From an uncultured Lachnospiraceae bacterium (GTDB lineage: Bacteria; Bacillota; Clostridia; Lachnospirales; Lachnospiraceae): a DNA stretch of 21,965 bases. Positions 16,151 to 21,965 of the stretch are shown piece after piece. How positions within the stretch are numbered: the first letter of the stretch is position 1; every line of letters starts with the position of its first letter. Below the pieces are notes generated by a model. That model saw nothing but the letters and a program-made list of their open reading frames with translations, had not been told where the DNA came from and made no database searches. The DNA is taken from contig CADBRG010000058.1 of NCBI GenBank assembly GCA_902797015.1, positions 1 to 21,965 of the forward strand, given 5' to 3'. The translations under genes and the position numbers were made by a program.

Positions 16151-19100
16151 TTTTTTCTACTCCCAGTATTACTTTTTCCCCATTGATATTCCAGGATTTT
16201 GTAAATCCTGCCGGTTCCGTCCGGACGATCGTATCTGCCAGCACTTCGTGGCGGATCGTCTCACCGTTTGCTTCGAAGATCTCAGCCAGTTTGTCTTCTG
16301 ATTCATAGGTGACCGCGATACGATCCATCACTTCAAAATCTGCTTCCTTACGCATGGTCTGGATCTTGCTGATGATCTCACGGACAAATCCTTCTTCGAT
16401 CAGCTCCGGTGTCAAATTGGTGTCCAGCACAACCGTGATCTGATTTGCACTCTGTGCAGCATATCCTTCTGCCTGCGTCATTTCGATCAGAAGGTCATCC
16501 TTTTCAAGTGCGATCTCATCGCTGATCTCAGGAAGCTTCAATACGCCATCGGTATTTAAGGCTTCCATCGCCGCATTTCCGTCAAGCTCTGAGAGTGCTG
16601 TCTGGATCTGCTTTAAGTATCTGCCGTATTTCGGGCCGACAGTCCGAAGCTGCGGCTTAAACTTGTATGTCGTATAGCTGCTGACATCATCCGAGAAGAT
16701 CGCTTTTTTCACATTCAGCTCTTCTTCGATGATCTGAACATAAAACTCTGACAGCTCCTTCGGTGCCTTCATATACATGGTTCCGATTGGCTGACGGTTC
16801 TTAATGTTTGCCTCGTTTCTCGCAGCTCTTCCAAGAACAACGATCTTTAAGACCTCATCCATCTGCTCCTCAAGCTCTGCATCGATCATCGCTGCATCGG
16901 AAACCGGATAATCACAGAGGTGAATGCTCTCCGGTGCATCAGCATCGATGCTTCTGACAAGGTTCTGATAGATTTCTTCTGTCAGGAACGGTACCATCGG
17001 TGCCGCCGCCTTCGAGATCGTTACCAGACAGGTGTACAGTGTCATATAAGCATTGATCTTATCCTGCTCCATACCCTTTGCCCAGAAGCGCTCGCGGCTT
17101 CTTCTGACATACCAGTTGCTTAAGTCATCGACAAATCCCTGCAGCGCACGTGCGGTCTCCGGGATCTTGTAATCAGACAGGTTCTGATCTGCCTCTGCAA
17201 CGACAGAATGCAGGCGGGATAAGATCCAGCGGTCCATAACAGCCAGCTTATCATATTCCAGCGTGTAGTCTTTTGCGTTAAATCCGTCAATGTTTGCATA
17301 CAGCACGAAGAACGCATAGGTGTTCCAGAGCGTTCCCATGAACTTTCTCTGGCCTTCCATAACCGCTTTTCCGTGGAACCGGTTCGGAAGCCACGGTGCA
17401 GAATTGATATAGAAATACCAGCGGATCGCATCTGCGCCATACTGGCCAAGGGCTTCCATCGGATCTACCGCATTGCCCTTGGACTTGCTCATCTTCTGGC
17501 CATTCTCATCCTGTACATGTCCGAGAACGATAACATTCTCATACGGTGCTTTGTTAAACAGAAGGGTTGACTCTGCCATCAGAGAGTAGAACCATCCTCT
17601 GGTCTGGTCAACTGCTTCTGAGATGAACTTCGCCGGGAACCGTTTTTCAAACAGATCCTGGTTTTCAAACGGATAGTGATACTGTGCAAACGGCATTGCA
17701 CCGGAATCAAACCAGCAGTCGATGACTTCCGGTACACGATGCATGGTTTTTCCACACTTCGGACACGGAATCGTGATCTCATCGATATACGGGCGATGCA
17801 GCTCAACGGTAAGTGCCGCATCGTTTCCGCTTAAATCTTTCAGCTCCTGTCTGCTACCGATGCTTTCCTGATGACCGCATTCACATTCCCAGACATTCAG
17901 CGGGGTTCCCCAGTAACGGTTTCTGGAAATGCCCCAGTCCTGGATGTTCTCCAGCCAGTCGCCGAAACGTCCCTTTCCGATCGCCTCAGGGATCCAGTTT
18001 ACGGTATTGTTGTTGCGCACCAGATCGTCTTTGACCTTTGTCATCTCGATGAACCAGGACTCTCTCGCATAATAGATCAACGGCGTGTCGCAGCGCCAGC
18101 AATGCGGATAATCATGCTCGAAGTTCGGTGCGTCAAACAGCAGGGATCTTTCCTTCAGGTCCTTAATGATGACAGGATCTGCTTTCTTGACAAACAGACC
18201 AGCATAATCGGTCTCTTCCGTCATCTCACCCTTGCCATTTACAAACTGTACAAACGGCAGATTGTATTTGCGGCCGATCTGGGAATCGTCCTCACCAAAT
18301 GCCGGTGCGATGTGTACGATACCGGTACCGTCTGACATGGTGACATAATCACCGCATGTCACAAAGAAGCCCTTGCCGTTCTTCTTCTCTACATAATCGC
18401 CTGTGAAGTCGAACAACGGTTCATACGCTTTGTACTCCAGGTCGGTGCCCTTCATCGTCTCAAGCACTTCGTAAGCCGGTACAGCCGGTGTACCTTCTTT
18501 TTTATCTGCTTTCTTTCCAAGCTTTCCTAAAACGGTGTCGAGCAGTGCTTCTGCCATGTAATATACATAGCCGTCTGCCGCTTTTACCTTGCAATAGGTC
18601 TCATCCGGATTCACGCAAAGCGCAACGTTAGAAGGCAATGTCCACGGCGTCGTGGTCCATGCGAGGAAATAAGCATCCTCATCTTTTACCTTAAAACGAA
18701 CGACTGCGGAACGTTCTTTGACAAGCTTGTAACCCTGTGCCACCTCATGTGAGGACAGCGGCGTGCCGCATCGAGGACAATACGGTACGATCTTAAAGCC
18801 CTTGTATAACAGATCCTTATCCCAGATCTGCTTTAACGCCCACCATTCGGACTCAATATAGTCATCTTCATATGTAACGTACGGATCATCCATATCCGCC
18901 CAGAATCCAACAACACCGGAAAACTCTTCCCACATGCCTTTGTATTTCCAGACAGACTCCTTACACTCCTGAATAAACGGAGCCATGCCGTACTCTTCAA
19001 TCTGCTCTTTGCCGTCAAGGCCAAGCTTTTTCTCTACTTCCAGTTCGACCGGCAGTCCGTGGGTATCCCAGCCTGCCTTACGCGGGACATATTTTCCCTT

Positions 19101-19328
19101 CATGGTCTGATAACGCGGAATCATGTCTTTGATCACACGCGTCAGGACATGACCGATGTGCGGCTGTCCGTTTGCCGTCGGCGGGCCGTCAAAAAACATG
19201 TATGTTTCATTGCCCTCGCGGTTTCTTAGACTCTTCTGAAAAATGTCTTCTTCCTTCCAGAACTTCTCGACCTCTTTTTCACGATCGACAAAGTTCATGG
19301 TCGTGTCTACTTTTTTGTATATGCTCAT
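16143..19328 (-). CDS. ileS: Isoleucyl-tRNA synthetase, type-2-like
   Basis: This class I enzyme charges tRNA-Ile. The 1061-residue protein shows HIGH at 57-60 in PPTANGQPHIGH and KMSKS at 612-616. The editing-domain segment is AWTTTPWTLPSN near 223-234. Cysteine pairs that may bind zinc are CPRC at 184-187, CEC at 482-484 and CPKC at 522-525. The C-terminus lacks the zinc-finger tail of the E. coli/B. subtilis type and ends like the eukaryote-like type 2 enzymes, some of which tolerate mupirocin. The HIGH motif is canonical, not the swapped form reported in hyper-resistant variants. AGGAG lies nine bases before the ATG and overlaps the stop codon of the upstream ABC ATPase gene (11-base gap). 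No T-box is present before it. Confidence 0.97.
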   Translation of the reverse strand: MSIYKKVDTTMNFVDREKEVEKFWKEEDIFQKSLRNREGNETYMFFDGPPTANGQPHIGHVLTRVIKDMIPRYQTMKGKYVPRKAGWDTHGLPVELEVEKKLGLDGKEQIEEYGMAPFIQECKESVWKYKGMWEEFSGVVGFWADMDDPYVTYEDDYIESEWWALKQIWDKDLLYKGFKIVPYCPRCGTPLSSHEVAQGYKLVKERSAVVRFKVKDEDAYFLAWTTTPWTLPSNVALCVNPDETYCKVKAADGYVYYMAEALLDTVLGKLGKKADKKEGTPAVPAYEVLETMKGTDLEYKAYEPLFDFTGDYVEKKNGKGFFVTCGDYVTMSDGTGIVHIAPAFGEDDSQIGRKYNLPFVQFVNGKGEMTEETDYAGLFVKKADPVIIKDLKERSLLFDAPNFEHDYPHCWRCDTPLIYYARESWFIEMTKVKDDLVRNNNTVNWIPEAIGKGRFGDWLENIQDWGISRNRYWGTPLNVWECECGHQESIGSRQELKDLSGNDAALTVELHRPYIDEITIPCPKCGKTMHRVPEVIDCWFDSGAMPFAQYHYPFENQDLFEKRFPAKFISEAVDQTRGWFYSLMAESTLLFNKAPYENVIVLGHVQDENGQKMSKSKGNAVDPMEALGQYGADAIRWYFYINSAPWLPNRFHGKAVMEGQRKFMGTLWNTYAFFVLYANIDGFNAKDYTLEYDKLAVMDRWILSRLHSVVAEADQNLSDYKIPETARALQGFVDDLSNWYVRRSRERFWAKGMEQDKINAYMTLYTCLVTISKAAAPMVPFLTEEIYQNLVRSIDADAPESIHLCDYPVSDAAMIDAELEEQMDEVLKIVVLGRAARNEANIKNRQPIGTMYMKAPKELSEFYVQIIEEELNVKKAIFSDDVSSYTTYKFKPQLRTVGPKYGRYLKQIQTALSELDGNAAMEALNTDGVLKLPEISDEIALEKDDLLIEMTQAEGYAAQSANQITVVLDTNLTPELIEEGFVREIISKIQTMRKEADFEVMDRIAVTYESEDKLAEIFEANGETIRHEVLADTIVRTEPAGFTKSWNINGEKVILGVEKNG

Positions 19329-19339
19329 TCTACTTGCTC

Positions 19340-20083
19340 CTAGCTCAGTACTTTGCTCAAGAATTCCTGTGCTCTTGCGGTTTGCGGGTTACTGAAAAAC
19401 TCCTGTGGTGTGTTCTGTTCCATGATGATCCCCTCATCCATGAACAGCACTCTGGTTCCGACTTCCTTTGCAAATCCGATCTCATGTGTGACCACTGCCA
19501 TCGTCATGCCGTCTTCAGCAAGTCGCTTCATCAGATCCAGAACCTCACCTACCATTTCCGGATCCAGCGCACTGGTTGGCTCATCAAACAGCATCATCTT
19601 CGGATTCATCGCCAGCGCACGCACGATCGCGACACGCTGCTTCTGTCCGCCGGAAAGGGAAGACGGATACGCCTCTGCCTTCTCGGCAAGACCGACGCGC
19701 TCCAAAAGCCGCATCGCTTCTTTGTCTGCTTCTTCCTGCTTCATCAGGCCGGTACGGACCGGTGCCAGCGTGATGTTCTTTTTCACCGTCATGTTCGGGA
19801 ACAGGTTAAAGTGCTGGAATACCATTCCGATCTGACGACGTATTGCGTTGATATCCACATTCGGATCTGTGATCTCCGTATCCTCAAACCAGATCTGCCC
19901 GTCTGTCGGCTCCTCCAAAAGATTCAGACAGCGCAGGAACGTGGATTTTCCGGAACCGGAAGGTCCGATGATAACGACCTTTTCTCCTTTATGGATGGTC
20001 TCAGAGATGTCCTTTAACACGACATGGTCGCCAAAGGCTTTTTTCAAATGATCAACACGGATCAAAACATTATCTTCTGTCAC
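19340..20083 (-). CDS. Polar amino acid ABC transporter ATP-binding protein
   Basis: This is the ATPase of an amino acid importer (GlnQ/HisP type). The 247-residue protein has Walker A GPSGSGKST at 40-48, Q-loop Gln90, signature LSGGQ at 143-147, Walker B MMLFDE at 163-168 and switch His200 in VVTHE. The start is GTG at 20081-20083, 14 bases inside the end of the permease gene, with AAGGAGG about ten bases upstream. A nearby ATG at 20091-20093 is in the permease frame and is not its start. It works with the permease and lipoprotein encoded upstream. The exact substrate cannot be read from the sequence. Confidence 0.96.
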   Translation of the reverse strand: MTEDNVLIRVDHLKKAFGDHVVLKDISETIHKGEKVVIIGPSGSGKSTFLRCLNLLEEPTDGQIWFEDTEITDPNVDINAIRRQIGMVFQHFNLFPNMTVKKNITLAPVRTGLMKQEEADKEAMRLLERVGLAEKAEAYPSSLSGGQKQRVAIVRALAMNPKMMLFDEPTSALDPEMVGEVLDLMKRLAEDGMTMAVVTHEIGFAKEVGTRVLFMDEGIIMEQNTPQEFFSNPQTARAQEFLSKVLS

Positions 20084-20792
20084 TGCGACGCATCCTCCTT
20101 TCGAGTTTGCCGAAGATCCAGGTCATACAAAGAACGATGACCAGATAAACGGCCGCGATACCGATAAACGGCATAAATGCCTGATAGGTACGTGCCTGCA
20201 CCTGCATGGCCACTTTGGTCAGATCCGCCAGACCGATCACCGTTACCAGTGACGTGTCCTTGAACAGCGTGATCATCTCGTTTCCGAGTGCCGGCAGGAT
20301 ATTTTTGATCGCCTGCGGAATGATGATGTCCTTCATAACCGTCCCGTAGTTCATACCGAGGGAACGGCCGGCTTCCATCTGACCGGGATCGATCGACATG
20401 ATACCGCTTCGGATAATCTCCGAAACATACGCACCGGAGTTGATACCAAGCGACAGGATCGCCACAAGGATCAAGTGTCTGCTCGCTGAAAAAACAACGA
20501 AGCCCATGATCAAAAGCTGTACCATCATTGGCGTTCCACGGATGACTGTGGTGTAGACCAGACAGATCGCATTCAGTACGGAAAGGACCGGTTTTTTCCG
20601 GTTGCCGCGCTGCTGATCCTTCTGTGTACGAATGATCGCAACGATAATACCGAGGACGACACCAAGCACCAATGCGCCCAAAAGAACCCTAAAGGAAACG
20701 CCTAATCCCACCAGGAACTGCTGCCAGCGATCGCCTTCCGGGCCGACAAAAGTCTGAAAGAACTGATTGTGAATATTTTCAAAGAAGCTCAA
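20070..20792 (-). CDS. Polar amino acid ABC transporter permease
   Basis: This HisM/GlnP-type inner-membrane permease of 240 residues has hydrophobic segments near 27-54, 86-104, 108-122 and 205-228. The cytoplasmic EAA-type loop that docks to the ATPase is visible at 140-146 (EAGRSLG), followed by IIIPQAIKNILPALGNE. It ends in a basic ERRMRRSDRR tail. The start is TTG at 20790-20792, with GGGAG about ten bases upstream; no in-frame ATG lies nearby. It is separated from the receptor gene by a 137-base gap with two hairpins and overlaps the ATPase gene by 14 bases. A single permease gene suggests a homodimer. Confidence 0.95.
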   Translation of the reverse strand: MSFFENIHNQFFQTFVGPEGDRWQQFLVGLGVSFRVLLGALVLGVVLGIIVAIIRTQKDQQRGNRKKPVLSVLNAICLVYTTVIRGTPMMVQLLIMGFVVFSASRHLILVAILSLGINSGAYVSEIIRSGIMSIDPGQMEAGRSLGMNYGTVMKDIIIPQAIKNILPALGNEMITLFKDTSLVTVIGLADLTKVAMQVQARTYQAFMPFIGIAAVYLVIVLCMTWIFGKLERRMRRSDRR

Positions 20793-20820
20793 CTTCTTAC
20801 TCTCCCTTTTTCACTAACAC

Positions 20821-20840
20821 AGGCAAAAATATTTCTGCCT
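20821..20840 (-). other. AT-rich hairpin before the permease gene
   Basis: AGGCA and TGCCT flank AAAATATTTC, giving nine of ten possible pairs across a 20-base palindrome. It lies 28 bases upstream of the TTG start. It may protect the 5' end of the downstream mRNA after processing; it lacks a terminator T-run. Confidence 0.35.
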
Positions 20841-20854
20841 CTTAAAACGCACTT

Positions 20855-20884
20855 AAGGAAGTGCCGAAAAAACGGCACTTCCTT
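20855..20884 (-). terminator. Strong hairpin after the receptor gene, likely partial terminator or stability element
   Basis: A perfect 12-base-pair stem (AAGGAAGTGCCG with CGGCACTTCCTT) closes a six-base loop. On the minus strand the following bases are AAGTGCGTTTTAAG, a poor T-tract, so it is probably a leaky terminator or 3' stabiliser. This is the usual arrangement for making more receptor than membrane components. Confidence 0.65.
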
Positions 20885-20929
20885 CCCCCGCTAATAAGTC
20901 AGGATTTTTATTTTAGCAGTCTAAGCTTA

Positions 20930-21781
20930 TTATTCAGATACAATGTATTTGTCTACGATGCTCTGAACGGTTCCGTCAGCGATCAGCTCCTGAAGTGCGC
21001 CATTTACAGCTTCCATCAGAGCGTCATTGCCTTTTGCAATACCGATTGCATAGTCTTCGTTTGCAAATTCTGTATCCAGGATTCTTAAGCCTTCGTTTGC
21101 CTCAACAAATGCCTTTGCCGGCTCATTGTCGATTACGACTGCGTCAACTTTTCCGCCAAGCAGTGCCTGTACTGCCATTGCACCGTTTGTGTAGGACAGA
21201 ACGTGATCTTCACCATATCCGCCGTTCTCCGGTGTGTCTGAGCAGTAGATATATCCTGTTGTACCTTCCTGGCAGCCGATCATCTTGTCATTTGCCAGAT
21301 CATCGATGGTCTGAATATCGGAATCTTCCGGAACGATTACGACCTGGATCGCGTTTGCATAGGTGTCAGAGAAGTCGATGTTCTCCTGGCGCTCCGGTGT
21401 AACTGTCATACCAGCCATAACCATATCGGATTTTCCGGACTGTACTGCTGCGATGGTAGCTGAGAAATCCATATCATCAACAACCAGCTCAAGACCAAGC
21501 TTGTCAGCGATCGCTGTCGCGATCTCAACGTCGATACCTTCATAACCACCGTCGTCTGTTGTCATCTCATAAGGCGGGAACGCTGCATTGGTAGCCATAT
21601 GAAGCTTTCCGTCTTCTGCTAACTGAATCTCTCCAGAAGCAGCTGCCTCTGTGCCTGCGCTTGCTGCTGCGTCTGCGCCTGCGTCTGCTGTGCCGCCGTT
21701 AGAAGAACCGCAAGCTGCCAGACCAATGACCATAGCTGCTACAAGTGCGATTCCTGTCACTTTTGCCATTCTCTTTTTCAT
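20930..21781 (-). CDS. Polar amino acid ABC transporter substrate-binding lipoprotein
   Basis: This is the external receptor of the importer. The 283-residue protein has a signal peptide with lipobox LAAC (Cys24) and an Ala/Gly/Ser linker to about residue 50. The type II binding fold follows, with LHMATNAAFPPYE (60-72), MTVTPERQENIDFSDTY (with Arg131, expected to hold the substrate carboxylate), GTTG (173-176) and Asp218 in VVIDNEPA (expected to hold the amino group). The substrate is probably a polar or sulfur amino acid, not decided. The start at 21779-21781 is chosen because AGGAGG lies seven bases upstream and a signal peptide follows; an open frame continuing further upstream lacks these. 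It is the first gene after the promoter at 21868-21896. Confidence 0.95.
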   Translation of the reverse strand: MKKRMAKVTGIALVAAMVIGLAACGSSNGGTADAGADAAASAGTEAAASGEIQLAEDGKLHMATNAAFPPYEMTTDDGGYEGIDVEIATAIADKLGLELVVDDMDFSATIAAVQSGKSDMVMAGMTVTPERQENIDFSDTYANAIQVVIVPEDSDIQTIDDLANDKMIGCQEGTTGYIYCSDTPENGGYGEDHVLSYTNGAMAVQALLGGKVDAVVIDNEPAKAFVEANEGLRILDTEFANEDYAIGIAKGNDALMEAVNGALQELIADGTVQSIVDKYIVSE

Positions 21782-21807
21782 GATAAATCCTCCTAATAAA
21801 TACCATA

Positions 21808-21855
21808 GTGCGCATTCCTGAAGGAATCTGCCTTGCCGGCAGTTTCCCTCCGCAC
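21808..21855 (-). ncRNA. Candidate structured 5' leader (three-way junction)
   Basis: In the predicted mRNA, GUGCG near the 5' end pairs with CGCAC (21851-21855 with 21808-21812 on the plus strand). Inside are two perfect five-pair hairpins: CUGCC/GGCAG with loop GGCAA, and AUUCC/GGAAU with loop UUCA. They abut directly and are joined to the outer stem by a purine-rich GAGGGAAA strand and a single G. I do not recognise it as any known riboswitch class. The stems are short, so chance or simple 5' stabilisation remains possible. Confidence 0.4.
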
Positions 21856-21867
21856 CGATAATTCGGT
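21854..21867. promoter_or_regulatory. Dyad over the expected transcription start
   Basis: The palindrome ACCGA-ATTA-TCGGT lies directly after the -10 box and spans the expected start near 21861. It is positioned like a repressor operator. Only its second half would be transcribed, so it is not an RNA hairpin. No regulator can be named. Confidence 0.3.
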
Positions 21868-21896
21868 ATTTTATCACAAAACATGTATAAAAACAA
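21868..21896 (-). promoter_or_regulatory. Promoter of the ABC transporter-ileS-glgP operon
   Basis: On the minus strand TTGTTT (21891-21896) is separated by exactly 17 bases from TAAAAT (21868-21873), with a TG element one base before the -10. The start is expected near 21861, giving a leader of about 80 bases before the receptor gene. Confidence 0.7.
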
Positions 21897-21905
21897 TTTA
21901 TTCTT

Positions 21906-21923
21906 TATATTTATGCAAATATA
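21906..21923. promoter_or_regulatory. AT-rich inverted repeat upstream of the promoter
   Basis: TATATTT and AAATATA form a perfect seven-base inverted repeat with a four-base spacer, centred about 53 bases before the expected start. It could be a regulator site, or chance in an AT-rich patch. It does not match the ArgR or CodY consensus as I know them. Confidence 0.25.
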
Positions 21924-21965
21924 TCAGGAATAACCGCAAACAGACCGTTTTCCATGCCAAATTCG
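21911..21965 (-). CDS. Possible C-terminal end of an upstream gene, cut by window edge
   Basis: One minus-strand frame entering from the right edge reads EFGMENGLFAVIPDIFA followed by TAA at 21911-21913. It stops just before the promoter, a natural place for the end of a preceding gene. The fragment is too short to identify, and a second frame is also open across most of this stretch, so its reality is uncertain. Confidence 0.25.
   Translation of the reverse strand, partial: EFGMENGLFAVIPDIFA

Noticed and set aside
15317..16186. A 289-codon plus-strand open frame opposite glgP
   Set aside because: It lies wholly against a well-supported phosphorylase and the end of ileS and shows no recognisable motif.
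19329..19339. T-box or other leader before ileS
   Set aside because: Only 11 bases separate ileS from the upstream gene, and no T-box conserved sequence was seen in the preceding coding region.
21782..21877. A longer receptor protein starting up to 32 codons earlier
   Set aside because: The extension would start upstream of the expected transcription start, lacks a ribosome site and would bury the signal peptide. The ATG at 21779-21781 has AGGAGG seven bases upstream.
21699..21896. A short minus-strand open frame overlapping the receptor start in another frame, possibly a leader peptide
   Set aside because: Its first codons lie at or before the expected transcription start, and the internal ATG at about 21814 has AGGA with no spacer. 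No amino-acid run typical of attenuation peptides is present.

Overview
The window looks like ordinary chromosome from a Gram-positive anaerobe of the class Clostridia, most likely Lachnospiraceae. That placement is inferred from gene content and order, strong AGGAGG-type ribosome binding sites, roughly 50% GC, a PyrK-coupled class 1B dihydroorotate dehydrogenase, a TSCPD protein and a type-2-like isoleucyl-tRNA synthetase. No database search was possible. All nineteen clear genes lie on the minus strand, so transcription runs from high to low coordinates. I see no tRNA, rRNA, CRISPR array, insertion sequence or phage gene, and no gene-free stretch longer than about 150 bases.

Reading with transcription, the first block (about 21.9 kb down to 12.0 kb) begins at a good sigma-A-type promoter followed by a short, structured leader. 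It encodes a polar amino acid ABC importer (lipoprotein receptor, permease, ATPase), then ileS, glgP, a small TSCPD protein and an O-acetylhomoserine sulfhydrylase. Gaps are at most 45 bases except for a hairpin-bearing gap after the receptor gene, and several genes overlap. A rho-independent terminator at 11980-12021 closes the block.

The second block (about 11.9 kb to 3.2 kb) starts with its own promoter. It encodes a CapA-family lipoprotein with a long Thr/Ala/Ser-rich tail, then pyrC, pyrF, pyrK, pyrD and pyrE, which cover dihydroorotate formation through UMP. A 113-residue membrane protein and a long M29-family aminopeptidase follow. The first steps of pyrimidine synthesis (carbamoyl phosphate synthetase, aspartate transcarbamoylase) are not here.

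The third block (3.15 kb to the window start) holds purine genes purE, purM, purN and the first two thirds of purD. It probably has its own promoter in the end of the aminopeptidase gene. purC, purF, purH, purK, purL and purQ are not present.

No previously undescribed system stands out. The points most worth checking are the possible three-way-junction RNA at the 5' end of the ABC-transporter transcript, the M29 peptidase with a long N-terminal extension, the repeat-tailed CapA protein at the head of the pyr genes, and the placement of ileS in a transporter operon without a T-box.
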